45,044 bases of DNA from Candidatus Methanovirga basalitermitum (lineage in GTDB: Archaea; Methanobacteriota; Methanobacteria; Methanobacteriales; Methanobacteriaceae), in contig JAISZW010000091.1 in assembly GCA_031284445.1 (NCBI GenBank), positions 1 through 45,044 of the forward strand, in the 5' to 3' direction. Under the pieces are notes generated by a model. That model did not search any database and had not been told where the DNA came from. It saw only the letters and a list, made by a program, of their open reading frames with translations. Positions 34,644 through 43,434 of the stretch are shown one piece after another (the first letter of the stretch is position 1; each line of letters starts with the position of its first letter). The translations under genes were made by a program, and so were the position numbers.

Positions 34644-35201
34644 CTATTTCTTATTATCCCATGGTCTTAATTGTTTATTTTCTATTTTTAAAATATTCAA
34701 TATCTTACCAACAATAAAATCCATCATATCATAAATGTCTTTTGGATTATTATAAAATCCAGGCATTGCAGGTAAAATCACTCCACCTTCCTCACTAATT
34801 TTTAACATGTTATGAATATGAACTGTTCTAAGTGGTGTTTCCCGTGGAACAACAATTAACATCCTTTTTTCTTTCAATGCGACATCAGCAACTCTTGTAA
34901 TTGAATTATTCCCATAACCATTTGCAATAGCAGATAACGTCTTCATAGAACAAGGAACGACAATTAAAGAATCAAATTTAAATGAACCACTATTTATAGA
35001 ACTTGTTAAATCACTAGATTCATAGTACATATCTGATAAATTCTTAATATCATCTAACTCTTCATCTAACTCATATCCTATTATAGTTTCCGCAGATTTA
35101 GTTATTAAAAGCCCAGTTTCAATTCCTATTTCTTTTAGAGCCCTCAACAATCTAACACCATAAGAAACCCCACTTGCTCCAGTAATAGCTATTACAATCA
35201 T
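34644..35201 (-). CDS. ubiX: Flavin prenyltransferase UbiX
   Basis: 185 residues. The flavin-binding start VIAITGASGVSYGVRLL, the loop IVVPCSMKTLSAIANGYGNN, the KRMLIVVPRETPLRTVHIHN block and the C-terminal PAMPGFYNNP are family signatures. The enzyme prenylates FMN to make the cofactor of UbiD-type decarboxylases; in methanogens that supports aromatic or phosphopantothenate-related decarboxylation depending on partner. No ubiD is in the window. Its upstream region carries copy B of the dispersed hairpin repeat. Confidence 0.93.
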   Translation of the reverse strand: MIVIAITGASGVSYGVRLLRALKEIGIETGLLITKSAETIIGYELDEELDDIKNLSDMYYESSDLTSSINSGSFKFDSLIVVPCSMKTLSAIANGYGNNSITRVADVALKEKRMLIVVPRETPLRTVHIHNMLKISEEGGVILPAMPGFYNNPKDIYDMMDFIVGKILNILKIENKQLRPWDNKK

Positions 35202-35357
35202 ATATACTCCATTCTCCTAGTGGAATGAATTAAATTTACAAAAAATATTATGGTATATGAGATAAGTAATTTCAATGAATTGATGAGAAAATTTTTGTTT
35301 AAATGTTATTTCTTATTTTAAAAATTTTTCATTGTTGAAAATTTATTTTCAACTTAT

Positions 35358-35496
35358 AAAATCTTGATTATTAAAAATCGAAGACTTTTAATTTAGGAGA
35401 TATTTATTTCCCGATTGTTATAGGATATAACTTATGAAAACTTATTTTCCGTTCTCTTGAAGGTGTGGATGGAATAACTTAGGAAACGAAGTTTAC
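35358..35496. repeat. Dispersed hairpin repeat, copy B
   Basis: This matches copy A (26961-27095) through its whole length: attaaaaatc, gaa, gacttttaat, then ttaggaga…ccgattg, a gaaaac/ttttc stem, gtgtggatggaataactta and gaagtttac. The first hairpin has one base changed (g-to-a in the left arm), a single mismatch that still leaves a G-U-like pair. The copy lies in the 376-base gap between pdxS and ubiX, which is otherwise gene-free and AT-rich. Confidence 0.75.
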
Positions 35497-35577
35497 ATTT
35501 TTTCTGAAAGAAATTTAAGAGAATCTTGATTCGCCGTTTTTAAAAGTTTCTTCTAAATAGAAAAATAAAGTATTGAA

Positions 35578-36459
35578 TCACCAACCTCTATCTTGCATTC
35601 TTTCATTGTCACTAATTTCAGATATTTCAAGTCCCTTCATTGCTTCCCCTAAGCCTTTAGAAACTTGAGCTAAAATGTTTGGTTTATCATAATTCGCTGT
35701 TGCTTCAACTATCGCTTTTGCAAACTCAACAGGATTATTTGACTTAAATATGCCTGAACCAACGAATATTCCATCAGAACCAAGTTGCATCATTAAAGAT
35801 GCATCTGCTGGAGTTGCGATTCCACCAGCAGCAAAATTAACGACAGGTAGTTTACCAACTTCAGCCGTTTTTTTAACAAGTAGATATGGTGCTTCTATGA
35901 ATCCTGCAAAGTTTCTAAGTTCTTCTTCATTTTTTCCTTTAATTTCACGAATTTCACTCATAACTCTTCTCATATGACGAACTGCCTCAACAATATTTCC
36001 AGTTCCAGGTTCACCTTTAGTTCTAATCATAGTGGCACCTTCATCAATTCTACGTAAAGCTTCCCCTAAATCTCTTGCACCACAGACGAAAGGTATGGTA
36101 AATTCTTTTTTATTAATGTGATATTCTTCATCGGCAGGTGTAAGTACTTCACTTTCATCAATCATATCTACCCCTAATGTTTCTAAAATTTGTGCTTCAG
36201 CAACATGTCCAATTCTTGACTTTGCCATAACAGGTATTGAAACAGCATCAAGAATTTCTTGAACTTTATTAGGATCAGCCATACGAGCAACTCCACCTGA
36301 GGCTCTAATATCAGCGGGTACTTTTTCTAATGCCATTACAGCCACAGCACCAGCATCTTCAGCTATTATAGCTTGTTCAGCATTAACAACATCCATAACA
36401 ACTCCACCTTTTGTCATTTTTGCAAATCCTTCTTTTAAAACATCAGTCCCTTTAACCAT
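35578..36459 (-). CDS. pdxS: Pyridoxal 5'-phosphate synthase subunit PdxS
   Basis: 293 residues, the full family length. Catalytic residues are visible: D23 in VVMDV, K80 in MAKSRIGH and K148 in IRTKGEPGTG, with the GGIATPAD phosphate loop near 212. PdxS makes PLP directly from ribose 5-phosphate, glyceraldehyde 3-phosphate and ammonia supplied by PdxT. The pdxT gene is not in the window. A ggagg lies before the ATG. The TATA region (36531-36550) directly abuts a MITE-like insertion, which could change its control. Confidence 0.97.
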   Translation of the reverse strand: MVKGTDVLKEGFAKMTKGGVVMDVVNAEQAIIAEDAGAVAVMALEKVPADIRASGGVARMADPNKVQEILDAVSIPVMAKSRIGHVAEAQILETLGVDMIDESEVLTPADEEYHINKKEFTIPFVCGARDLGEALRRIDEGATMIRTKGEPGTGNIVEAVRHMRRVMSEIREIKGKNEEELRNFAGFIEAPYLLVKKTAEVGKLPVVNFAAGGIATPADASLMMQLGSDGIFVGSGIFKSNNPVEFAKAIVEATANYDKPNILAQVSKGLGEAMKGLEISEISDNERMQDRGW

Positions 36460-36558
36460 GTTAATTCCTCCATATTAAATTATAATAATAAACATTATTT
36501 ACAAAGCAATTAGATATTATATCTTACTCTTGATAATATATAATATTATACATTAGTA

Positions 36559-36656
36559 GAGGATGTAAATTTTTGTGGAGTTTTTCTAAAATTTTCAAGT
36601 TTATTTATAAATAAAAGTCAATTTTTCCAAATAACTCCACACTTTTTTACACCCTC
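36559..36656. mobile_element. 98-bp MITE-like element with 8-bp target duplication
   Basis: The ends are imperfect inverted repeats of about 27 bases: gaggatgtaaatttttgtgg at the left and, read on the other strand from the right, gagggtgtaaaaaagtgtgg; 21 of 27 positions agree. The interior is AT-rich and non-coding. Exactly outside the ends lies the direct repeat cattagta (36551-36558 and 36657-36664), an 8-base target-site duplication. The element sits in the shared promoter region of the divergent pdxS and permease genes. The 8-base duplication and TIR length recall the Methanobrevibacter element ISM1; that relation is from memory and untested. Confidence 0.85.
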
Positions 36657-36701
36657 CATTAGTAACTATTCTAAATATAACTATTGTTATAATAATACAA
36701 A

Positions 36702-36711
36702 ACTTTTATAT
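36702..36711 (+). promoter_or_regulatory. TATA box of the permease; leaderless start
   Basis: The box acttttatat ends where the longest frame's first ATG (36710) begins, so that ATG cannot be on the transcript. About 25 bases downstream is the ATG at 36737, which is therefore chosen; the mRNA would be leaderless or nearly so. Confidence 0.6.
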
Positions 36712-36736
36712 GTTAGTTTACGAAGATGCTATATTC

Positions 36737-38176
36737 ATGTCAAAACTATTTAGAAGGAAAATATTCACAGAAAACTATTCCTTTAGTAAATTTTCTAAAG
36801 AACTCTCCACTTTTAGCTTAATTATAGCAGGTTTAGGAGCCATATTGGGGACTGGAATTTTTGTTCTTCCAGGTGTTGTTGCCGCCCGTTATACTGGACC
36901 TGCTTTAACAATTTCTTTTATTTCAGCTGGATTCTCTGCTTTTTGTGTTGCTCTTTCTTACTCAGAACTTGCTTCAATATATCCTAAATCAGAAGGGGGT
37001 GCTTATGCATATACCTATTTCACTTTAGGTGAAATTGTAGCATGGATTACTGGTTGGGCTTTAATTTTAGAATACTTTGTTGTAGTAGCAATAATTTCTG
37101 TTTCATGGTCTGGATACTTCGCAAATTTCATAGGTTATATTGGAATAAATTTACCTGATGCTATAATGTCACCACCAATCATCTTCACTTCTTCAAATCA
37201 ACTTGCATTTTCTGGTAGCCTGATTAATCTACCTTCTATTTTCATTTTTGGTATTGTTTCCATTATTATTTTTAGAGGTATTAGATGGGCAAATTTTGTG
37301 AATACATTTGTGGTTATTTTAAAACTATTGGTTATCTTTTTATTTATTTGTTTTGGATTATCGCATATTGATCTTTCTAACTATATCCCTTATATTCCTT
37401 CCAATACTGGAGTTTACGGTCAATTTGGATTATCTGGTATTTTAAGAGGTATGGCTACAGCATTCCCTGCTTTCATAGGTTTTGATGTTTTAACTACTTT
37501 GACTCAAGAATGTAAGAATCCTCAGAAGGCTGTTCCTCGAGGAATTACTCTATCTTTACTATCAGCTGTAGTTCTCTACATTTCAGTATCCATTGTTCTA
37601 ACAGGAATTGTTAATTATACTACTTTAGATGTTCCACAACCATTGAGTTATGCTGTTAATCAAATATCATCTCTAAGATGGCTAATTCCAATACTTGATC
37701 TTGGAGCTATTTTAGGTTTAGTCTCTGGAATCATAGTTTATAGTCTTGGACTTACTCGTACTTTTTATTCTATCTCTAATGATGGGATGTTACCAAAAAA
37801 CCTCTGCTCTATTCATCCAAAATTCAAAACACCTTACAAAGCAACTATTATTTTAGCTGTTATGGGCATGGTGGTTGTAGGTTTGTTTCCTATTGGTTTT
37901 CTTGCGAATCTCATTTCAATTGGAGCTTTAACGGTATTTATAATAATATGCTGTGCTGTTATTGTTTTTAGAAAAAGACAACCAGATATAAAGCGACTTT
38001 TTAAAGCACCTTTGGTTCCATTCTTACCAATACTTGGAATCATAACCTGTGCAGTACAAATGCTATCTCTACCTTTTTTGATATGGATGATTTTCATTGC
38101 CTGGATGGGATTTGGTTTGTTGATATACTTCATATACTCAAGAGAAAAAAGCCTTTTAAACATAAAATTGCCTTGA
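36737..38176 (+). CDS. APC-family amino acid permease
   Basis: 479 residues starting MSKLFRRKIF. The first helix carries LIIAGLGAILGTGIFVLPGV, the APC family signature with GTGIF, and about twelve hydrophobic segments follow, with the usual EGGAYAY loop after helix 2. It would import an amino acid or polyamine by proton coupling; substrate is not readable. It faces pdxS across an intergenic region that holds the MITE. The start is taken from the TATA box position; the longer start would add nine residues. Confidence 0.88.
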   Translation: MSKLFRRKIFTENYSFSKFSKELSTFSLIIAGLGAILGTGIFVLPGVVAARYTGPALTISFISAGFSAFCVALSYSELASIYPKSEGGAYAYTYFTLGEIVAWITGWALILEYFVVVAIISVSWSGYFANFIGYIGINLPDAIMSPPIIFTSSNQLAFSGSLINLPSIFIFGIVSIIIFRGIRWANFVNTFVVILKLLVIFLFICFGLSHIDLSNYIPYIPSNTGVYGQFGLSGILRGMATAFPAFIGFDVLTTLTQECKNPQKAVPRGITLSLLSAVVLYISVSIVLTGIVNYTTLDVPQPLSYAVNQISSLRWLIPILDLGAILGLVSGIIVYSLGLTRTFYSISNDGMLPKNLCSIHPKFKTPYKATIILAVMGMVVVGLFPIGFLANLISIGALTVFIIICCAVIVFRKRQPDIKRLFKAPLVPFLPILGIITCAVQMLSLPFLIWMIFIAWMGFGLLIYFIYSREKSLLNIKLP

Positions 38177-38487
38177 AAAGATAATTTAAAGTTAAATATA
38201 CATCTTTTTAACTTCTTCTAACAGTAAAAACATAAATTTACTAAATTTGACACCATTGATGAAATATAGAAAACTATATTATACCCTATGAAAACAAAAT
38301 ATATAGATACAAAGGAAATATTAGAAAAATAAGTTGATAAATCTCAAGAATTTAGACTCTATTCAAACAAAATAGATAAGAAAGCTTTTTTTAATAATAT
38401 TCAATACTTATAAATTTATTTTTAATAAAAATGAAGGCATATTGATATTAGATTACTTTTTAACTTAAAATTCAGGTTCAAGGAAAA
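38177..38487 (+). other. Intergenic stretch with a possible gene remnant
   Basis: About 310 bases without an intact gene. A frame from ATG 38288 (MKTKYIDTKEILEK) meets TAA after 14 codons and continues in frame as VDKSQEFRLYSNKIDKKAFF to a second TAA at 38413. This may be a short decayed gene; the evidence is weak because the region is very AT-rich. Confidence 0.25.
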
Positions 38488-39261
38488 GTGAAATCAATGG
38501 ATTTTTTAACATCGATTATATACATAGTTATTTTTATTATAACAATGGTTTTTATTTTCTCTGCAGGGCTATTAACTCCAATGATTGGTAAAAAAAACAT
38601 TGCCATTGTTGGAGTTGCAGGGTTTATAATTGGAATTATTGGAGGAGGCTTCCTTATAATTCCAATATATCAAGATTTACCCTATCTTATTGGAGATATT
38701 CATTCGGTTATAGATCCAAATCATGAAGTTTTAAAGGTATCAGTTTCATCTAAAAGTAACTTAAATCAATCGATTGAAGCAATTAAAAAGATGAAAGGAT
38801 TCAAATCTTTAAAAGAAACAGGTTTTAAAATACTCACCACATCTTTTTCAGCAGATAGAAAGAAGTTCATTGAGAATCATCTATCACAACAATATATGTC
38901 TTATGAAGTCAATCCTTCTGGGGTGGTAAAAGTTTTCACAAACAAAGGCTTTGAGTTAAATGAAGTTAATAATTTTTCCCAATGGTTACATTATACTGGA
39001 GCAATTACAACCTTATCTTCTTTCATATATTTTGATGTTGATGTTAATGCATTTAATGTTGTTGAAAATATTAACAACTTCAATAAAGGGGATATTATTA
39101 TTGAATCAGCTACAGGACCTGTTCAAGACACTATTAACTTTGTTAAAAGTAAATCTGATGATAAATATGTTTTATTGGTTACAGGTATAATAGGCTTATT
39201 CATTGCTATGCTTGGTTCATTTTGGGATACTGTTCATGGATTTATAAAAAGCAATAATTAG
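38488..39261 (+). CDS. Membrane protein with three helices and extracytoplasmic domain
   Basis: 257 residues from a GTG; an ATG 9 bases downstream is an equal alternative. Hydrophobic segments lie at about 7-31, 38-58 and near the C-terminus (VLLVTGIIGLFIAMLGSFW). The 150-residue middle (KSNLNQSIEAIKKMKGFKSL onward) is likely outside or in a loop. No family is recognised. It is 38 bases upstream of dph6 on the same strand and may be cotranscribed with it. Confidence 0.55.
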   Translation: MKSMDFLTSIIYIVIFIITMVFIFSAGLLTPMIGKKNIAIVGVAGFIIGIIGGGFLIIPIYQDLPYLIGDIHSVIDPNHEVLKVSVSSKSNLNQSIEAIKKMKGFKSLKETGFKILTTSFSADRKKFIENHLSQQYMSYEVNPSGVVKVFTNKGFELNEVNNFSQWLHYTGAITTLSSFIYFDVDVNAFNVVENINNFNKGDIIIESATGPVQDTINFVKSKSDDKYVLLVTGIIGLFIAMLGSFWDTVHGFIKSNN

Positions 39262-39299
39262 AGGAAGAAGACTATAAATTATAAGGCAGGAAAATCTAA

Positions 39300-39983
39300 A
39301 TGAACTCAACAATACTTTCTTCAGGTGGTAAAGATAGTACTATGGCTATTTACTCTTCGATTTTAAATGGAGATAATGTTAAATATCTGTTTTCAATGAA
39401 GTCATTAAATGATGAATCCTACATGTTCCATGTCCCTAATATAGATTTAAGTAGTTTAATAGCTAAAGCATTAGATATTCCCATATTAACAGCTACAACA
39501 ACTGGAAAAAAAGAAGAGGAATTAAATGATTTGGAGAAAGGATTAATTGAGCTTAAAAACAGAGGTGTGGATTCTGTTTATAGTGGAGCTCTTTTTTCAA
39601 CTTATCAAAAAACGAGAATTGATAGGATCTGTGAAAAAATAGGCTTAAAATCCATTGCTCCATTATGGAATATAGATCCTGAAGAATACATGAGAAACAT
39701 CATTGATTTAGGATTTAAAGTTATTATTACTGGAGTTTCTGCAGAAGGACTTGGGCGGTCATGGTTAGGAAGAGAAATTACTCATGATACAGTTAATGAG
39801 TTAATATCTATTAAAAAAAATGTATGTGATATTAATCTATGTTTTGAAGGTGGAGAAGCAGAAACTTTAGTTCTTGATGGACCAATTTTCAAGAAAAGAA
39901 TAAAAATTATTGAAGCTGAAACAATATGGAAAAATGATAATGGTGTTTACCATGTTAAAAAAGCGATTTTAGAAGATAAATAG
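39300..39983 (+). CDS. dph6: Diphthine-ammonia ligase (Dph6-like ATP pyrophosphatase)
   Basis: 227 residues, the length of the archaeal MJ0570-like family. The PP-loop is SSGGKDSTMA (residues 7-16), followed by YSGALFSTYQKTRIDRIC and the C-terminal FEGGEAETLVLDGP block characteristic of the family. The enzyme performs the last amidation in diphthamide formation on elongation factor 2, using ATP and ammonia. The start codon follows gcagg about 10 bases upstream. Confidence 0.9.
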   Translation: MNSTILSSGGKDSTMAIYSSILNGDNVKYLFSMKSLNDESYMFHVPNIDLSSLIAKALDIPILTATTTGKKEEELNDLEKGLIELKNRGVDSVYSGALFSTYQKTRIDRICEKIGLKSIAPLWNIDPEEYMRNIIDLGFKVIITGVSAEGLGRSWLGREITHDTVNELISIKKNVCDINLCFEGGEAETLVLDGPIFKKRIKIIEAETIWKNDNGVYHVKKAILEDK

Positions 39984-41160
39984 GGTCTGTAGTAATCGAC
40001 CAAAGTTTTAAAAATAATACTTGCATCAAAACTCATCAAATTATAAAAATCCAATTTGAAAGGTTTCATAAGTGTTAGGAATTATGATGATATGTTATAA
40101 AAGTTGAGTAAAGTACTATAATAGTGAAAATATACAGCAAGTGAAGATGGAAAATGAGATAAAAGAATTACATAATCATTATTTTGGATTTATAAAAATA
40201 GACTACAGACAAATGAACTATACAAGATAAGTCATACAAACACCTGCTAATATATCATGACTCTAAAAATAGACTTATCTAAAGAATACATTAGCTATTT
40301 GAGTTAACAGAAATCCTCTATTAAATTTGGATGGTGACCCTTTAACTACTGGTGTTTTTGTGTGTATGGAATGGGAATGTTAATAGTTATTTTAAAGACC
40401 ATAATTGATCAGTTCCTTACAGACATCATTGGTGTCACTTTATCATATTTTCTCCAGACCTTGCTTTTCACGATTAAAATTAAGTTTTTTAAGAAGATGT
40501 GGTAAGTGAGATTATGTGTCACTATTTGGGAAGTTAGATGATACTGTAACCATTCGCCTTCATTTAGAGAAAGATATTGTTTGCCTTGTTTTTTCTTGTC
40601 TTAAGTTTAAGTTTTCTCGCTCGTTATGAGCTGAAGATTTGAGAACTGTTAATGTCATATGGATTTCCATATTATTATCTTTTTTGAAATATTGGCTAAT
40701 TTTTGACCTAATCTTTCTTTTATTACTATGCACATATTTTAATTCTTTCATTGGGTAATTGAGATGTGTTTTAGGTCTTCTTCTTTGCTTGTTTTAGGAA
40801 ACTCAACAGTATAAATATGTATCTAATCAAATAAATGACTTTTGTAAATACATTCTAAATCGTTGGCAAATAAAGGCAAATTTATTATCTGGGTTCTACT
40901 GTATGTTTGCTTTACAAATTTCAGATTTCTAAGTCATATTTTCCCTTAAAAATTCCATATTTTTTGATATTATGGAAATTACAGAAAATTTGAATATATT
41001 TTTCTCCAATTAGCTTTATTCGGTGATTTTTTTTTATTTTAAAAAATAAATTTTTTAAAATTAAGAACATTAATAAAATTAAGAACATTAATGATTAAAA
41101 TTTATTTAAAAAATTAAAAACTTTTCAATAATTACTATAAACTATTCAATGAAAATAATA
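39984..41160. other. 1.2-kb decayed region after dph6
   Basis: No intact gene was found. The region starts directly at the dph6 stop with gggtctgtagtaatcgacc, which partly resembles the terminal repeats seen at 36559 and 44914 (shared gtctgta and agtttt). Short broken frames occur on both strands, for example a basic reverse-strand frame at 40560-40751 and a forward hydrophobic one near 40385-40500. A decayed insertion sequence is the likeliest reading, but no transposase motif could be identified. Confidence 0.35.
41057..41092. repeat. Exact 18-bp tandem repeat
   Basis: aaaattaagaacattaat occurs twice without a gap (41057-41074 and 41075-41092) about 145 bases upstream of the pilin pair. 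It is the third perfect short head-to-tail duplication in the window. Slippage in AT-rich DNA is the plain explanation. Confidence 0.8.
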
Positions 41161-41180
41161 TTTTTAAAGAAATAGTTAAT

Positions 41181-41228
41181 ATTATATACTACTTAACAAC
41201 ATAATTAGTAATATAAAACTAAAGGAGG
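41181..41228 (+). promoter_or_regulatory. Promoter and SD of the pilin pair
   Basis: A TATA-like attatatact (41181-41190) and a full aaaggaggt (41221-41229) 8 bases before the ATG predict strong expression of the first pilin, with the second following 18 bases after its stop. Confidence 0.55.
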
Positions 41229-41236
41229 TAAAAAAA

Positions 41237-41443
41237 ATGATGGAAAACCTTAATTTTAGCATCCAAAAATTGGAGAAAGATGAAAAAGGTCAAGGTGCCG
41301 CAGAATACATTCTGCTTTTTGGTGGGGTAATCATAATAGCTATTGTTGCATTAATCATCTATAAATCATATTTTGGTAATGGAACTACAGATTTAAATGC
41401 TAGTAAAGATGTTAATGAAGTTAGGAATATGATAAAATCATGA
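41237..41443 (+). CDS. Class III signal-peptide pilin-like protein
   Basis: 68 residues. The basic N-terminus is followed by KGQGAAEYILLFGG, the class III (EppA-type) processing signature: cleavage before Gln, Glu at +5 of the mature protein, then a hydrophobic helix (GVIIIAIVALIIYKSYF) that would assemble by the archaellum/pilus route. The mature protein would have only about 50 residues. A strong SD and a second pilin-like gene directly downstream support a small adhesion-pilus operon. The dedicated peptidase is not in the window. Confidence 0.85.
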   Translation: MMENLNFSIQKLEKDEKGQGAAEYILLFGGVIIIAIVALIIYKSYFGNGTTDLNASKDVNEVRNMIKS

Positions 41444-41461
41444 AAATATGATGAAGATAAA

Positions 41462-41653
41462 ATGAGAAAGGAATTTAATATTTTAAATGAAGAATCAGGA
41501 CAATCAAGTGCTGAACTAATGCTTTTAGTAGGAACTATTATTGTTATAGTTCTTTTAGTAGGAGTTTATGTTACCAATATTTTACATTCAATAGATAATG
41601 GATTAAAAAACCTTGTTGAAAATGGGCGAGACTCACTAATAAATAGATTATAA
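41462..41653 (+). CDS. Second class III signal-peptide pilin-like protein
   Basis: 63 residues: MRKEFNILNEE then SGQSSAELMLLVGT, again the Q-x-S-x-E-x-x-x-L form of the class III signal, with a hydrophobic helix (IIVIVLLVGVYVTNIL) and a short polar tail. It follows the first pilin by 18 bases. Two non-identical minimal pilins in tandem may form a heteropolymer or act as major subunit and tip. Start choice is the first ATG; ggtaaaa-like SD is not clear, and coupling to the first gene is likely. Confidence 0.8.
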   Translation: MRKEFNILNEESGQSSAELMLLVGTIIVIVLLVGVYVTNILHSIDNGLKNLVENGRDSLINRL

Positions 41654-41787
41654 CGATCATTATCATATGCAATCTATGAGATAGATATTTAATGTATCTT
41701 TCCAAGCTAAGAACAAGAATACAGCTAAAGATTTCTATAGTTAGTAGATTAAGAATCCCCACCCTATATTATGGTGAAGAGGTTTAA

Positions 41788-42252
41788 TCACTTGATTATA
41801 CGACCTTTAATATCTATTTCTCCTTTACGAATACGAGTGGATGAAATTGGAATACCATCATCAGCTACAACATAACTTATAACAAAAATCGCTAATTGAT
41901 CCATATTTTTTTGTTCACGTATTTCATTAATTTTAACGGCTGTTGGTTCAGTTTCTTCACTAACGACAATAGCATCAAAATCTTCATCAAAAATCGTTGA
42001 ACCAAAAGAGTCATCTAATTTGAAAATAGAGAAGTTAACATTATTACATTTACTTAAAAATTCATTTAAATTAAACATTCTAATAGAACATGGTTCTACA
42101 TTACCTTTAACTTGTGCAAACTCTGTAGAAGTAACACCAATAACAACATTATTGCCTATTTCAAAAGCAGTTTCTAAAAGTTTCCTATGACCATGATGGA
42201 ATCTATCAAATGTTCCTCCAACAGCCACTTTATAATATTTTTTTTCAAACAT
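41788..42252 (-). CDS. coaD: Archaeal pantetheine-phosphate adenylyltransferase
   Basis: 154 residues. The nucleotidyltransferase motif GGTFDRFHHGH (HxGH at 19-22) and the C-terminal ISSTRIRKGEID match the archaeal/eukaryotic type of this enzyme, which adenylates 4'-phosphopantetheine in coenzyme A synthesis. The C-terminal KGRIIK is short. It is monocistronic here and converges with the pilin genes. Confidence 0.93.
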   Translation of the reverse strand: MFEKKYYKVAVGGTFDRFHHGHRKLLETAFEIGNNVVIGVTSTEFAQVKGNVEPCSIRMFNLNEFLSKCNNVNFSIFKLDDSFGSTIFDEDFDAIVVSEETEPTAVKINEIREQKNMDQLAIFVISYVVADDGIPISSTRIRKGEIDIKGRIIK

Positions 42253-42361
42253 TTTAAATCAGTTATGCTGTAAATTAAAATGATTTGTTCATCATTTTGG
42301 GTTTAATTATATTTTTCAGCATTGTTATTTTACCTCTCTTCAGCTTTTTTTATTTATAAAT

Positions 42362-42922
42362 TCAATATTTTCTACATATGTCATGAAAATTTTCAAATAT
42401 CTTTTCTCCATTTTGAGTGTGATGTACCTCTGGATGAAACTGAATACCATATAATGGTCTGTTTTTGTGTTTAATAGTCTCAAACCTACAGATTTTTGAG
42501 CTTGCTAAAACCTTGAAATCATCTGAAATAGATGTTATTTCGTCTTTATGAGATGCCCAAACATCCATTTCACTTCCAATTCCTCTGAAAATATCATCTT
42601 CTTCAAGAATATCTATTTTAATCTTAGCATAACTTTCAGATTCTGCTGATGCAATACTTCCACCAAAAACTTTTCCTATTAACTGATGACCTAAGCATAT
42701 CCCTAAAATTGGAATATTGATCTCTCTAATGTACTTATCACTATTTCCAGATTCTTTGATAGAAGGTCCTCCACCCAATATTAATCCAATAGGTTTTTTA
42801 CTTAATATTTCATCCACAGAATACTTGTTTGAAACCAATTCAGATGAAATATTTAAATATTTTAAGTTTCTATTAATTCTATGATTGTACTGTCCTTTAT
42901 TGTTGATTACTAAAATTGTCAT
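42362..42922 (-). CDS. guaAA: GMP synthase glutaminase subunit
   Basis: 186 residues from the second ATG, which has agga six bases upstream; an ATG two codons earlier overlaps that RBS. It is a class I glutamine amidotransferase: nucleophile Cys in ILGICLGHQ (about residue 76), oxyanion region ILGGGPS, and the His-Glu pair in GIQFHPEVHH. It releases ammonia for the separate GuaAB subunit, an arrangement typical of archaea. The synthetase subunit gene is not in the window. Confidence 0.93.
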   Translation of the reverse strand: MTILVINNKGQYNHRINRNLKYLNISSELVSNKYSVDEILSKKPIGLILGGGPSIKESGNSDKYIREINIPILGICLGHQLIGKVFGGSIASAESESYAKIKIDILEEDDIFRGIGSEMDVWASHKDEITSISDDFKVLASSKICRFETIKHKNRPLYGIQFHPEVHHTQNGEKIFENFHDICRKY

Positions 42923-43125
42923 AGTCATTCCTAATTTTATTTCATCTTTAATTGATTTTTATCTATTAATTTAATCAAATCTTTTCATAGATTATAAATC
43001 AACTATATCTTTATTTTATAGACTCTCTTATTTTTTTTAAAAATAAAATCATATATGAGTACAAATATCTTATAAATTAAAAAATTGGATAAAGTTTATA
43101 TATAAAATAATATAAATGTATATTT

Positions 43126-43269
43126 ATGGAATTTAAAGATTTAATATACATTATAGTAGCTATTCTTATAGCAGTTATACTAATCAAGTTTATTGTTTGG
43201 ATTATACCTGTTATAGCAGTCATCATAATAGCATTTGTTATCTACAAATACTTAAAAGAAAGACATTAG
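43126..43269 (+). CDS. 47-residue small membrane protein
   Basis: MEFKDLIYIIVAILIAVILI then a second hydrophobic stretch (PVIAVIIIAFVIYKYL) and a basic end KERH. Two membrane helices in a very short protein. A TATA box (tttatatataaaa, 43095-43107) lies about 25 bases before the ATG, so the transcript would be nearly leaderless. Such tiny proteins are common in Methanobrevibacter and mostly unstudied. Function unknown. Confidence 0.6.
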   Translation: MEFKDLIYIIVAILIAVILIKFIVWIIPVIAVIIIAFVIYKYLKERH

Positions 43270-43434
43270 AATAGATATTTTAATATTAGACATTTTAATA
43301 GAGAACTCACTTTTCATAAGGATAATGGATATTTCACTTACTAATATTTGTATTAGTGCCATTATACTTACTTTTTTGTTATAAAATAGGATATTTACTT
43401 TTCTTTATATATTTATATAATAAATCATCATATA

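Noticed and set aside
40560..40751. 63-residue reverse basic frame as a real gene
   Set aside because: No RBS, surrounded by broken frames and no recognisable transposase motif; kept only as part of the decayed region.
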